DNA of 64,000 nucleotides from the NCBI RefSeq assembly GCF_023028225.1, contig NZ_CP095484.1:1-64000 (forward strand), in the 5' to 3' direction. The stretch's first letter is position 1, and each line of letters starts with the position of its first letter. Shown piece by piece: positions 9,572-17,774 of this stretch. Source of the stretch: Halorientalis litorea. Lineage in GTDB: Archaea > Halobacteriota > Halobacteria > Halobacteriales > Haloarculaceae. The position numbers were made by a program, and so were the translations under genes. Below the pieces are notes generated by a model. The model was not told the origin of the DNA and did not search any database. It was given only the letters and a program-made list of their open reading frames with translations.

Positions 9572-11071
9572 ATGGGACGAGAGGGACGTAGAGCAGGATC
9601 GAATAATCCGGAAGGTGAGGAGGATCGTGAATCTTCTGCTGCTGATCCTGAAAATCCCGAGTCGATGGATGAGGGAATGGAATCTCCTGGCACGTCACAA
9701 ACGACCTTCGAAAACGGATCAGATTCCGCCGATTCGTCTCAAGAAGCAACTAACGGCGACGGTGGAGGCATCTCAATTCGTGATCGGCTCCAAACTGAGT
9801 CGTCCGGTGGCGTTTTCGCGAACAAAGACCTCGTCCGATCAGATACCATCATCGACGAGGATCGTATCGTTGGTCGTGACGACCAGCTAGGCCGTGTCGT
9901 CGACAATCTAAAACCGGTCCTCCAGAATGAAGGGATCCCGGATATGCTTCTGAGTGGTCCTTCTGGAACTGGGAAGTCGCTCATCATTCATGCGGTCTGC
10001 AAACAGATCGTCGAACTGTGTGAATCCCAAGGCAAGACCTTCGGGGTCATTTCAATCAACTGCGAGGGGCCGAAGACAGCAGATCGGGCTGTCTATCGGT
10101 TAGTCAAAGCTGCTGCCGACGACCTCGGCGTTGATCCTGGTGTTCCCCAAACCGGCGTCTCAACGGATCAGAAGCTCGAGAGACTGTATGAACTCATGCG
10201 AGAGTACTACGACGGTGTCATTTTTATCCTCGATGAGATCGATATGCTCGAGGGGCCGTATCAGGAAGCAGAGTACAATTCTCTCATCTACCAGCTTTCA
10301 CGGGCTCGCAAACTCGCCGATTTTGATGGTCCCATCTCGCTCACGACGATTACGAACTACGCCGACTTCATGAAGGACCTCAACAGCCGCGCACAGAGTT
10401 CTTACAATCCTGACGATATCTTCTTCGACGATTACGATGCGACGCAGCTCCGTAGTATTCTCAAACATCGGCGAGACGCCTTCAAGCCAGAATCACTTGC
10501 AGATGACGTCGTTCCGCTTGTTGCTGCGTTCGGATCCCAAACGCACGGGGATGCACGGAAAGCGATTGATCTCCTCAGGTGGGCGGGCGAATTAGCCGAG
10601 CGGCGTGGAGCTGACACAGTTACCGAGACTGATGTCCGTGAAGCTCAGGAGAAGTACACTGAAAACCGCAAACTCCGCCATATCAGCGGGATTTCAACTC
10701 AAAAGAAACTCTCCATCTACGCTGTGGCGGCCACTGCCCACTACGCAAGAGAACATCCTGAGTGGATCCCTGCTGGACCTGCGTTCAAGACGTACCAATT
10801 CATTGCTGATACGATGGACGCAGACCAGTACAGTCGCGAGACCTTCGTAAATCACGTCACTGAGCAGAGTACGTACGGTGTGTTGGACTTCGAGCGTCGA
10901 GGTAAGGGGCGGGGCAGAGGAGTGCATATGTATTTCTCCCTCTCCGAGGATCCGGAAACGATCATGGAGACGATCCGTGAGGATTCCCGGTTCGAGGATC
11001 TAGCTCACGAAGAGGCGACTATCAGCGCGGTTGTCCGCGAACGGCTGAAGCAGTTCCGGAGTAAGAACTAA
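9572..11071 (+). CDS. orc1/cdc6: Orc1/Cdc6 replication initiator
   Basis: A 499-residue AAA+ initiator that binds origin boxes and recruits the replication machinery. The first 85 residues are an acidic, low-complexity extension. Then follow Walker A GPSGTGKS at 129-136, Walker B IFILDEID near 217, the sensor region TITNYADF, arginine-finger/sensor-2 region GDARKAIDLL, and a C-terminal winged helix (about 370-490). Length is typical of haloarchaeal Orc paralogs. The TATA-like element at 9541-9549 is about 28 bases before the ATG, implying a leaderless transcript. Boxes on both sides identify this as the cognate origin. Confidence 0.97.
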   Translation: MGREGRRAGSNNPEGEEDRESSAADPENPESMDEGMESPGTSQTTFENGSDSADSSQEATNGDGGGISIRDRLQTESSGGVFANKDLVRSDTIIDEDRIVGRDDQLGRVVDNLKPVLQNEGIPDMLLSGPSGTGKSLIIHAVCKQIVELCESQGKTFGVISINCEGPKTADRAVYRLVKAAADDLGVDPGVPQTGVSTDQKLERLYELMREYYDGVIFILDEIDMLEGPYQEAEYNSLIYQLSRARKLADFDGPISLTTITNYADFMKDLNSRAQSSYNPDDIFFDDYDATQLRSILKHRRDAFKPESLADDVVPLVAAFGSQTHGDARKAIDLLRWAGELAERRGADTVTETDVREAQEKYTENRKLRHISGISTQKKLSIYAVAATAHYAREHPEWIPAGPAFKTYQFIADTMDADQYSRETFVNHVTEQSTYGVLDFERRGKGRGRGVHMYFSLSEDPETIMETIREDSRFEDLAHEEATISAVVRERLKQFRSKN

Positions 11072-11094
11072 TCTCGCCCGTATTCTCTCCACAC

Positions 11095-11289
11095 TTACTT
11101 CTCGAAAACGGGGGGTGTTCGTATCCCGCGTGGTGCGTTACAACTCGAAAATGGGGGGTGTCAGTCGTCGGGATGTCTCGTTACTACTCGAAAACGGGGG
11201 GTGGGTGAGCCAAGAGATTTGACGTGCCGGTCGATGTACTGTGCTATCCCCTTTCCATCTCCCATTTACAACTCGAAAACGGAGGGTGT
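11095..11289 (+). repeat. Downstream origin recognition box cluster
   Basis: Four direct boxes start at 11095, 11138, 11181 and 11266 (for example TTACAACTCGAAAACGGAGG at 11266). The spacings are 43, 43 and 85 bases, close to four, four and eight helical turns, so the initiators would sit on one face of the DNA. All point the same way as the main upstream cluster. Confidence 0.85.
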
Positions 11290-11405
11290 GTCCTACGATT
11301 TTCTTTCGTCGGTACCATCGATGATGCGGAGACGGTGGAGAAACGACGGAAATACGGGGGTGTGGTCGCTTCAAAATCAGCGTCACCCCTTCCACCCACA
11401 TCCAG

Positions 11406-11431
11406 TTACGACGGAAACATGGGGTGGGTGT
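11406..11431 (+). repeat. Degenerate origin box
   Basis: TTACGACGGAAACATGGGGT continuing GGGTGT keeps the box outline but has lost the CTCGAAAA core. The surrounding 11290-11583 holds no gene; apart from this site and a few G-runs I see nothing else in it. Confidence 0.4.
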
Positions 11432-11583
11432 CCTCCCTCATCGAGTTTTACTCGTCCGGGTTGACCGGACCTATTCACACTGAGGGGTGTTGGACAAACC
11501 GATCCCATTCACCCTTTGGGGGGTGTCGCCTGCTACGTCTCTAATGGTGCTGAAAAGAACATCAGACTACAGTTCAATCTCGT

Positions 11584-11910
11584 CTACTCGCCGGGATTCA
11601 CTGGGCCTTTGTACTTCGACGTCACCGAATCTCCTTCCCGCCACTGCCAGTAGTAGTAGCGGTTGTCGTTGATCTCCTTGATCGTGATCGTCGCCTTCGC
11701 TGGCACGTCGTCCGGGAGGTCATCGGGGCGCTCCTCGACGTCGGCGTCATCCGCCTCTTCCTCCTCGAGACGAGCTTCACGCTCCTTGTATTCGGCCAAC
11801 GCCTCGGCGTAGCTGGCAACGTCCCGAAGATGCTCCGATGAGGCTTCGTTGAGTGTGTTGACGATCTCCGTTGGGAGGTTCGCTGGTGGGGTCGGGGGTT
11901 CGTAGGACAT
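11584..11910 (-). CDS. DUF6788-like small acidic protein
   Basis: A 108-residue protein. It has an N-terminal helical, proline-led segment (MSYEPPTPPANLPTEIVNTL), an acidic middle, and a C-terminal module KATITIKEINDNRYYYWQWR...VTSKYKGPVNP. That module resembles the DUF6788 pattern (tyrosine-rich strand pair ending in a basic turn), which is frequent in archaeal mobile elements. Function unknown. The ATG is 15 bases from the inverted-repeat element at 11925-11965, so the element covers its promoter. Confidence 0.6.
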   Translation of the reverse strand: MSYEPPTPPANLPTEIVNTLNEASSEHLRDVASYAEALAEYKEREARLEEEEADDADVEERPDDLPDDVPAKATITIKEINDNRYYYWQWREGDSVTSKYKGPVNPGE

Positions 11911-11924
11911 CGGCTGCTCTCGTG

Positions 11925-11965
11925 TTAACCAACACTATCCGCGACTCCATAGTTTTGTTGGTTAA
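11925..11965. promoter_or_regulatory. Plasmid inverted-repeat element, copy 1
   Basis: TTAACCAACA-N21-TGTTGGTTAA, perfect 10-base arms. It lies between the divergent genes at 11910 (minus) and 12049 (plus). Centre-to-centre distance of the arms is 31 bases, three helical turns, as expected for a protein binding two half-sites on one face. Eight copies exist in the window. The operator role is inferred. Confidence 0.75.
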
Positions 11966-12048
11966 GACGATGGAGACGGTTCTCACGATGGTTGTCTGTA
12001 ACACTACTCGAAACTTGTTTATAAAGAAGTTTCCTACTATGTTACACC

Positions 12049-12972
12049 GTGCTCCGGCTCATCGAGCTTGAGGTCCTCGCCACGGTCGACCGCGGCGACA
12101 CGATCTCCGAACTCGCGACTAAGCTCGACCACAGCGAGAGCTATCTCTCTCGTGCCGTCGGGGACCTCGTCGAAAAGGGACTCGTCTACACGGAACGCGA
12201 TGGCCGGCGAAAACGAGTCGTCCCGTCGGATGCTCGTGCCGTTGAACGCTATCAGGACCTCGTCCGCCAGCACTCCCACATCGACTTCCCCGAGCTACTG
12301 ACCGGCAAAGCACTCGAGGTACTGTACTACCTCGACCAGCCGCGAACTGTCTCCGAGATCGCCGACCGGAGCGATAACTACCGCAACACGGTCAACCGCG
12401 TCCTCAAGCGGTTTCGTGACCGTGGGCTCGTCGGGACCGTCGAGGGCCACTACGAGTTCAACGCCGACTTCGACCGCCTCCACGCGGTCGCACGTGAACT
12501 CGCACACCATCTGCATCGTCAACGCCTCGAAGCCGTCGCCCCGAAGGGCACGATTCTCTGGGAGGACTACGACGAATTCCTCGCCCAGGCCGAGACGGAA
12601 ATCGACGCGGAGGCGTTCCACGAAACCGGCCTCGCTCGATTCGCGGCCTTCGACCTCCAGCTCCTGCTCACCGGGCACCGCTACTACGTCTACTCCGAAG
12701 ACCTCGACGTAGTCTCGCCGGCGGAGCTCTGCTGTCACACGCTGTTAATCGACGATGGCAGCCGCCACCGCTCGTACTGTCTCCTCCTGCTCAGCCACGT
12801 CGACGTCGACGAGGAGAATCTCCGAGAGCAGGCAGCGAAATACGACCTTGAAAACGAAATCGACGCCTTGCTCCGCTACCTTGAGACGCACGGTGAGGTC
12901 GCAGATGACCAGCTTCCGGAGTGGGACGAGTTCCAGGAGCTGGCGGCTGACTACGAGGTACGACTATCCTGA
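12049..12972 (+). CDS. Winged-helix regulator, orphan paralog of the 35476 gene
   Basis: A 307-residue DNA-binding protein with two tandem winged helices: residues 1-65 (ISELATKLDHSESYLSRAV) and about 85-140 (VSEIADRSDNYRNTVNRVL). The C-terminal domain is shared with the protein at 35476-36399 (both have CYLLLLSHVDVD... ending LPEW-EFQELAADY). The start is GTG, with TTTATAAAG about 29 bases upstream, so the mRNA is probably leaderless. The paralog is translationally coupled to a nucleotidyltransferase; here that gene is missing and convergent VapBC follows. It may be an orphan antitoxin-like regulator. Confidence 0.8.
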   Translation: MLRLIELEVLATVDRGDTISELATKLDHSESYLSRAVGDLVEKGLVYTERDGRRKRVVPSDARAVERYQDLVRQHSHIDFPELLTGKALEVLYYLDQPRTVSEIADRSDNYRNTVNRVLKRFRDRGLVGTVEGHYEFNADFDRLHAVARELAHHLHRQRLEAVAPKGTILWEDYDEFLAQAETEIDAEAFHETGLARFAAFDLQLLLTGHRYYVYSEDLDVVSPAELCCHTLLIDDGSRHRSYCLLLLSHVDVDEENLREQAAKYDLENEIDALLRYLETHGEVADDQLPEWDEFQELAADYEVRLS

Positions 12973-13009
12973 GACCGAACATCGTCAGCAGCAGTGCCGT
13001 CTGCCAGCG

Positions 13010-13444
13010 TCAGTTCGGATCGTAGGGATTCGTTGCTGTATCGAGTCGATAGACATCCTCGACAGCGTCAAAATCGTCGTCAAACGCATACAGGTAGCCA
13101 AGCCCCTCGGTTTGCATATACGCCACAATGCAGGCATCGACGAAGGAGAGGGGTTCGTGTTGACGAAAGAGTGCCTTCCCGGTCGCGAGGGCATCGGTGG
13201 TGAGGGAGTCGATGTGGAAGCGGGCGTTTTCTTCGATGCGATCGAGGAGATCGACGGCTGCGTCGTGGCCGGCGTGGGTCGTGAGGCCGTTGAGCGTTTC
13301 CGCGAGCACGTAGTCGAGGACGACTGCTTCCGGGAGCGTTCCGTCGTCGATGCCGTGGAGCACCGGGAGCGCGGCATCGTGGGATCCATCTCGCCGGTAT
13401 GCGGCGGCAAAGAGGACTGTCGTATCGATGAGTGCCCGCGGCAT
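13010..13444 (-). CDS. vapC: VapC-type PIN-domain toxin
   Basis: A 144-residue PIN ribonuclease. Acidic residues at the expected places are D7 (ALIDTTVLFAA), E49 (LAETLNGL), D103 (LSFVDACIVAYM) and the DDDFD cluster at 122-126. PIN toxins cleave RNA in a metal-dependent way until bound by their antitoxin. The ATG begins directly after the stop of the upstream vapB-like gene, giving one operon. A complete, intact gene. Confidence 0.9.
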   Translation of the reverse strand: MPRALIDTTVLFAAAYRRDGSHDAALPVLHGIDDGTLPEAVVLDYVLAETLNGLTTHAGHDAAVDLLDRIEENARFHIDSLTTDALATGKALFRQHEPLSFVDACIVAYMQTEGLGYLYAFDDDFDAVEDVYRLDTATNPYDPN

Positions 13445-13696
13445 TTACTCGACGTCGACGCCCCAGGCGTCGTGCTCGCTCGTGACATCGGTCGGCTCCT
13501 CACCAGCGTAGCCGTCGAAGTCGGCGAACGTGCCCGTTTGCTGTTGGATCACTTGGACTCGGATGCTCCCGTCATCCTCGAGCTGCCAGCGGAGCTGATC
13601 GCCATCATCGATATTGAGTTCACGCCGAATCCGGGCGGGGATGTTTGCCTGGTTTCCAGACACCTTGCTTTCGGCGTCGATTCTGTCGCTGCTCAT
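13445..13696 (-). CDS. vapB: AbrB-type VapB antitoxin
   Basis: An 83-residue protein. The N-terminal swapped-hairpin AbrB pattern SKVSGNQANIPARIRRELNI is at about 9-28, and the acidic C-terminus would neutralise VapC. It precedes and abuts vapC. An inverted repeat at 13729-13746 overlaps the likely promoter, fitting autoregulation. The leader reads CCTACCGTGAGGTATG, nearly the same as that of the P-type ATPase gene at 28956. Confidence 0.88.
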   Translation of the reverse strand: MSSDRIDAESKVSGNQANIPARIRRELNIDDGDQLRWQLEDDGSIRVQVIQQQTGTFADFDGYAGEEPTDVTSEHDAWGVDVE

Positions 13697-13728
13697 ACCT
13701 CACGGTAGGTGACCGGCCGTGAAAAGTC

Positions 13729-13746
13729 TAGTGTGCCGCCACACTA
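13729..13746. promoter_or_regulatory. Inverted repeat upstream of vapBC
   Basis: TAGTGTG-CCGC-CACACTA, perfect 7-base arms, 33-50 bases upstream of the vapB ATG, where the archaeal core promoter should be. A likely operator for the antitoxin complex, inferred from position. Confidence 0.5.
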
Positions 13747-13770
13747 CCACGCGCTCCAGAAGATATCGTT

Positions 13771-14592
13771 CTAGTTCGAGGGTGCTGGAAGGCGCCCATC
13801 CGGACGTGGAACACGACCCTGTTTTATCTCGTGATCGACGCGACGCAGATGCTTACAGCCGCCTTCGGGTGAGCGCTGCTGCCAGTCAGGGCAGGTACAC
13901 GACTCGTCGACGACGTCAACTTCATACCGGTTTCCGGACGCGGACTGTACTTCGTAGCGGCCACCTTTCGAGAGGAGTGAGACGTCCATCGCTTCGGCGA
14001 CGGCACGCTTCGTGCGAGGCTCGAGATCGTTCTGCGACTGTGTGTTCTCGTCGACGACCAGTCGGTCGCGAACGTCGCCCGTTCGGCCACCGTCGGGAGC
14101 GACGGCTTCCGCAGGGCCACTAAGCCGCTCGTGGAGTACTTCCTCCACCGGATGGCCTTCCGGCCAGAGGTAATGGACCTCGCGGCGCTCGCGATGGTCA
14201 TAGGAGCCGCACGCGGCTGCGCTCCCAGTCCAGACACGCCACGCCCCGAGTGCTGCCATCACGTCGACGATGACTCGCGGAACAGCCTCGTGCTTGTCGG
14301 GGTAAAACATCCGAAAGCGAGTACATTCCGCCTGCGGCGGAACCGTCTCCCACCACTCGACGTCGTCGTCCCAGCTCTCGCACATCGCCTTATCCTCCCC
14401 GTATCCAACGGTCAGGCCGTCGATCTGCGGTATCTCCACCGATGTCTCGTCAGCCTCGTCTTCGAGCAGCCGAAGGACGGCGTACCGGAGATACTCGTGA
14501 TTCGGATTGTCTGAAGATTGGGCGACCTGCTCGTGGTGCTCTGCGACTCGCTCTGCCTCGTCGAGAACGGTCGTTAGATATTGGTCGGTCAT
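13771..14592 (-). CDS. SWIM zinc-finger protein
   Basis: A 273-residue protein. The C-terminal SWIM finger is C-x-C-x(n)-C-x-H, seen as SCTCPDWQQ and GGCKHLRRV (about residues 235-260); it probably binds nucleic acid. The N-terminal half is helical (MTDQYLTTVLDEAERVAEHH) with no motif I know. I chose the ATG at 14592. The longer frame starting at 14655 runs through the promoter hairpin (14613-14644) and into the inverted-repeat element, so it is not used. First gene behind these two control elements. Confidence 0.75.
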   Translation of the reverse strand: MTDQYLTTVLDEAERVAEHHEQVAQSSDNPNHEYLRYAVLRLLEDEADETSVEIPQIDGLTVGYGEDKAMCESWDDDVEWWETVPPQAECTRFRMFYPDKHEAVPRVIVDVMAALGAWRVWTGSAAACGSYDHRERREVHYLWPEGHPVEEVLHERLSGPAEAVAPDGGRTGDVRDRLVVDENTQSQNDLEPRTKRAVAEAMDVSLLSKGGRYEVQSASGNRYEVDVVDESCTCPDWQQRSPEGGCKHLRRVDHEIKQGRVPRPDGRLPAPSN

Positions 14593-14612
14593 GGGTCGGT
14601 GGAGACGGAAGT

Positions 14613-14644
14613 GCGCCTCCGCCCCTCGGCGGGCGCTGAAAAAC
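14613..14644 (-). promoter_or_regulatory. PLH element (promoter-leader hairpin), SWIM gene
   Basis: Read on the minus strand: GTTTTT, then arm GCGCC, centre containing GAGGGGCG, arm GGCGC, 20 bases before the ATG at 14592. It directly abuts inverted-repeat copy 2. This is the reference copy for the PLH family: a T-run resembling a TATA box followed by a GC-rich inverted repeat with a G-rich centre. Confidence 0.65.
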
Positions 14645-14686
14645 TTAACCAACAAATACCGATCAATCGTATCCTCTGTTGGTTAA
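14645..14686. promoter_or_regulatory. Plasmid inverted-repeat element, copy 2
   Basis: TTAACCAACA-N22-TGTTGGTTAA with perfect arms, touching the PLH element of the SWIM gene (no base between). It is also upstream of the plus-strand gene at 14818. Confidence 0.75.
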
Positions 14687-14746
14687 CCCCTCTCTGCTCG
14701 AATGCTGAGCCCGATCGGACTACCGGAGCCAAGAATTGTATATCTG

Positions 14747-14764
14747 TATAGAGATAACTCTATA
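14747..14764. promoter_or_regulatory. Inverted repeat upstream of the regulator at 14818
   Basis: TATAGAG-ATAA-CTCTATA, perfect 7-base arms, ending 53 bases before the ATG. It may be the binding site of the winged-helix protein it precedes. Confidence 0.45.
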
Positions 14765-14817
14765 GGGAATACGGGGGACAAGACTAATACAGTTAGATAC
14801 GATACCGATAACTAGCG

Positions 14818-15492
14818 ATGATGGAGTACGTCGACGAGACCGCGGCGAAGATCATGGTCGCGGCCCGGCCGGGCGACTCGATCCGGCGGATCGCCCAGAA
14901 GATCGACGGCTCCTACTCGTGGGTCTACGACTGGATCGAGCGGTTAGAGGACGCCGGCTTCATCCGACGTGAGGATGGCGTCTACATCGAGAAGTACGCT
15001 GTCAGGGATCGCTACTACGACCTCGTCGCGGCCATTTCCCGCGCTGCTTCCCCCTCGATCGACGAGGGCTACGTCATTCCGCACTTCGCGGGGATGCCCT
15101 TTGCGTACACGAAAATCGACGGCGTCTACGTCTGGACCCACGGCGGCTATCAGATCGCCCGCGGCCACGACGACTATCCGATCTTCATCCAGGTCGCCGA
15201 CCGGGATGTCGAGCAGTGGACGGCATTCTTTGATGAGTTCGGGATTCCGAGCCGGATCGAAGAGCGGCCGGATGCGACCGACTCCGACGCAGCCGTCTCG
15301 TACGTGTTGTTCCCGACGAGTGGGGAGATCACTCGCGAGTGGGTTGACGGCAATCCGGTTATTCCGTTGGACGAGGCAATCGAGCATATGTTGGAGTACC
15401 GGGTGAACTACGAGCCGGCGTTGGAGATGATCGCCGATGAGTACGACCGCGATATCGACGCGTCCCACGAGGATCCGCGTCTCAATGCATGA
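14818..15492 (+). CDS. Winged-helix regulator coupled to a nucleotidyltransferase
   Basis: A 224-residue protein with an N-terminal winged helix (about 5-60: DSIRRIAQKIDGSYSWVYDW, then wing) and a C-terminal alpha/beta domain of unknown type. Its stop overlaps the start of the nucleotidyltransferase by four bases (ATGA), so they are translated together. The pair has the architecture of AbiEi/AbiEii-like toxin-antitoxin systems, with the HTH protein as antitoxin and repressor. Sequence similarity to the regulators at 12049 and 35476 is weak. The second ATG (14821) is an equal start. Confidence 0.78.
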   Translation: MMEYVDETAAKIMVAARPGDSIRRIAQKIDGSYSWVYDWIERLEDAGFIRREDGVYIEKYAVRDRYYDLVAAISRAASPSIDEGYVIPHFAGMPFAYTKIDGVYVWTHGGYQIARGHDDYPIFIQVADRDVEQWTAFFDEFGIPSRIEERPDATDSDAAVSYVLFPTSGEITREWVDGNPVIPLDEAIEHMLEYRVNYEPALEMIADEYDRDIDASHEDPRLNA

Positions 15493-16184
15493 GTCTCGGT
15501 GAACGCGAAGATGAATTGCTGGACACCCTGGAGGCCGTCATTGACGCTGACCTGCCATACGTCCTCGTCGGTGGGTGGGCGATCGCGGCGTTCAATCAGC
15601 GCTTCACCACGGACGTCGACGTCGTCATTCCGGCCCAAGCGGTCGACGACTACACGGACCTTCTCACCGACCGCGGCTACGAGAAAACGGCCGATGTCGA
15701 GCGAAACGAGCTCTACGAGGGCCGTACCATCCGGTTTGAGAAGGACATCGGGAATCCGGTTCGGTTCGACGCGATGGTCGACGCGTTGGGCTGTCGCCAG
15801 ACGGAAGCTGAATGGTCGTATCGCTATCTGACCCAGCACTCCGTCACCCAGGAACTGCGAACCGGGCGCCCGGTAACAGCCAGGATTCCGGAACGGGAGT
15901 TGCTGTTTGCCGTGAAACTTCACAGTGGCCGCAAGGCAGACTCCCGGGATCTGGTGGTGCTGGCTGCTGGCGCGGATTTCGACCGGATCGCGACTCATCT
16001 GCATCGCGGAGAATCCGAGAAGCTCGCTGGTCGCATCGAGACTGTCCTCAACCGCCTCACGTCGGAGGATTTCGCAGATGCATTCAAAGGAGTCTTCGAA
16101 CAGCAAACGGTTCCCGAACAGGATATCGATGCCGTCGTTGAGTTCCTTCGTGACCAGCAGCGCCGAATCGATTCTGAACGATAA
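15489..16184 (+). CDS. AbiEii-like nucleotidyltransferase
   Basis: A 231-residue protein of the DNA-polymerase-beta nucleotidyltransferase fold. It has LVGGWAIAAF at 26-35 and the metal-binding pair D42-x-D44 in TTDVDVVIP. Enzymes of this group add nucleotides to targets such as tRNA and act as toxins when unpaired. Coupled to the regulator upstream by an ATGA overlap. The cassette of two genes lies between inverted-repeat copies 2 and 3. Target and toxicity are inferred. Confidence 0.82.
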   Translation: MSLGEREDELLDTLEAVIDADLPYVLVGGWAIAAFNQRFTTDVDVVIPAQAVDDYTDLLTDRGYEKTADVERNELYEGRTIRFEKDIGNPVRFDAMVDALGCRQTEAEWSYRYLTQHSVTQELRTGRPVTARIPERELLFAVKLHSGRKADSRDLVVLAAGADFDRIATHLHRGESEKLAGRIETVLNRLTSEDFADAFKGVFEQQTVPEQDIDAVVEFLRDQQRRIDSER

Positions 16185-16249
16185 CATCGACTGTCGATGG
16201 GTATGTCTCGGGACCGATCGAAACACACGGGGTCGGGATGCCGAACGAA

Positions 16250-16291
16250 TTAACCAACAATGTCGACAGAGTACCCTCCGGCGTTGGTTAA
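16250..16291. promoter_or_regulatory. Plasmid inverted-repeat element, copy 3
   Basis: TTAACCAACA-N22-CGTTGGTTAA, one mismatch. Unlike the other copies it lies between convergent gene ends (16184 plus, 16310 minus), with no gene start behind it. It may have been separated from its gene when the regulator/nucleotidyltransferase cassette was inserted. Confidence 0.7.
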
Positions 16292-16309
16292 CAGCCGGGA
16301 AGGGGGTGT

Positions 16310-17239
16310 TCAGCCCTCTACAACTGTGTCGATGATTTCCTGAGCGGTCGAACTGATCCGGCCGAGACGCTCCTGAATACTCTCCGCATCGTCGTCCTGC
16401 CACGCGGCAAGATAGAACGCTGACCCGCTCGTATCCAGGTTGAAATACCGCCCGACGATGTACGCAACGGCTTCCGCTTCGACCTCGCGTTTTGCGCGCT
16501 CGGGCTCGTCGTCGCCATCGAAATGAAGCAGCGCGTGGGCGTACTCGTGAACCAATGTCACCGCGAGATCGGCCTGATTTGAGCGGGCTTTCGCTTCGAC
16601 GACGGGCTGGCCCTCGTGGAGAGTCCGGTGTTTGCAGACGCCTTTCGCGTCGCCATGCTCCCACTCGGCAGCGTCGACGACACGGACGTCGATATCGAGA
16701 GTAGTTGCCGCATGGAGGAGCGCTGGCACCAGGTCGTCGGCGTCACCAGCTGCCTCGGTTTCCAGCTCGGGTAGCGGTTCGCCCTCGGTTTGAGACACGT
16801 CGAAGACTGCCGTTGGTTTGAATCCAACCAGTCCTTTCGACCACTCCTCGGGCGATGTCTCGTCATAGTCACAGTCGCTTTGCTCGTGGTAGCTCGGTGA
16901 GTTCTCGCACTCGGGGCACTGCTTCGTAATAATGGGTGCCCAGATCCAGATCGCCTGTTCGCCCTCTTGGACGTGCCGGTCGAACTCCGATCTCCACGTA
17001 TTGTAGCCCGCCACGCGGGTCGCCTCGGGACACTGGAGTTTGATCAGGAGGGTGTTACGATGAGAATAGTCGTGGAATCGGGACTGGACATCGAGCCACT
17101 CCTGGAACTGTTGGCTGGCTTTTGCCTCGTCGACGTCTGCGACGAGATCGTCGATCCAGTCTTCGATCGTACTGTGCATCTTGTCGTGTCGGGTGTCGGT
17201 CTCCTCGAACGAGACCCCCGACTCACTGGCTGTCATCAT
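16310..17239 (-). CDS. ArdC-like antirestriction protein with zincin domain
   Basis: A 309-residue protein. The N-terminal ArdC-type domain (residues about 20-130: FHDYSHRNTLLI, then GYNTWRSEFDRHVQEGEQAI) binds single-stranded DNA in relatives. It carries a CPEC/C zinc-like insert. The C-terminal metallopeptidase-like domain has LVHEYAHALLHF with a downstream glutamate in EVEAEAVAYIVGRYF. ArdC proteins protect incoming conjugative DNA from restriction. Several starts are possible (GTG 17251, ATG 17248, 17239, 17236); I use 17239. A PLH element precedes it. Confidence 0.88.
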   Translation of the reverse strand: MMTASESGVSFEETDTRHDKMHSTIEDWIDDLVADVDEAKASQQFQEWLDVQSRFHDYSHRNTLLIKLQCPEATRVAGYNTWRSEFDRHVQEGEQAIWIWAPIITKQCPECENSPSYHEQSDCDYDETSPEEWSKGLVGFKPTAVFDVSQTEGEPLPELETEAAGDADDLVPALLHAATTLDIDVRVVDAAEWEHGDAKGVCKHRTLHEGQPVVEAKARSNQADLAVTLVHEYAHALLHFDGDDEPERAKREVEAEAVAYIVGRYFNLDTSGSAFYLAAWQDDDAESIQERLGRISSTAQEIIDTVVEG

Positions 17240-17285
17240 GGATTGCATCACATCGAGTACGACGACGTCTCCGAGAAGTCAGGAC

Positions 17286-17316
17286 GCGCCGCACCCCTCG
17301 GGGGCGCACGATAAAC
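17286..17316 (-). promoter_or_regulatory. PLH element, ardC-like gene
   Basis: Minus strand: GTTTAT, arm TGCGCC, centre CCCGAGGGGTGC, arm GGCGCG. It lies between the 17352 gene end and the ArdC-like start. Confidence 0.65.
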
Positions 17317-17351
17317 ATCGGCGCGACTTCGGGGGGTTTAGATCGGAGCTG

Positions 17352-17699
17352 CTATCGGAGCGCTGCTTTCTCGTCAGCGAAGCCGACCGTGACGAGGTAC
17401 TCAAGGAACGCGTCGAACTGGTCGACATCGCTCGGCGTGTCCGTCGCGAGGTGTCGTGCCCACTCGATGGCCCACTGGAACGCAGGATCGGTCCCGCCCT
17501 TACCATGTATATACCACCAGCGGGCGGCCTTCAGGACGACGAGCGGATTCGTCGGCGGTTGCTCGCTTGCGAGTCCACGAGTGATCGACCGAATCTCCTC
17601 GGGTACCTCGGCGGGGTCGACCTCGCCTGATTGGGTGTTCGATACGTCGACTGGAATGTCGTCAATCGAGACATCGTTCGGACGCTGTTGTTGACTCAC
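17352..17699 (-). CDS. Hypothetical plasmid protein
   Basis: A 115-residue protein with an acidic, disordered first 40 residues and then a helical part (NPLVVLKAARWWYIHGKGG, then FDAFLEYLVTVGFADEKAALR). I do not recognise the family. The start is GTG, eight bases behind a GGTGATT ribosome-binding-like sequence. It has its own PLH element and sits between the ArdC-like and DUF6610-like genes in one orientation. Confidence 0.65.
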   Translation of the reverse strand: MSQQQRPNDVSIDDIPVDVSNTQSGEVDPAEVPEEIRSITRGLASEQPPTNPLVVLKAARWWYIHGKGGTDPAFQWAIEWARHLATDTPSDVDQFDAFLEYLVTVGFADEKAALR

Positions 17700-17731
17700 G
17701 GAAAATCACCTTCTCGGAGGACTTTTTGGAT

Positions 17732-17763
17732 CGAGCCCTCGCCCCCTCCGGGGCGCGAAAAAC
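17732..17763 (-). promoter_or_regulatory. PLH element, 17699 gene
   Basis: Minus strand: GTTTTT, arm CGCGCCC, centre CGGAGGGGGCGA, arm GGGCTCG (one mismatch in seven pairs). Confidence 0.6.
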
Positions 17764-17774
17764 CACTCGTAGCG

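Noticed and set aside
14593-14655. N-terminal extension of the SWIM protein to 14655
   Set aside because: The added 21 codons run through the PLH element and into inverted-repeat copy 2, and the extension is unlike the rest of the protein.
15408-16664. 418-codon minus-strand open frame
   Set aside because: It is antisense to the regulator/nucleotidyltransferase pair, crosses inverted-repeat copy 3, and has unnatural arginine-rich composition.
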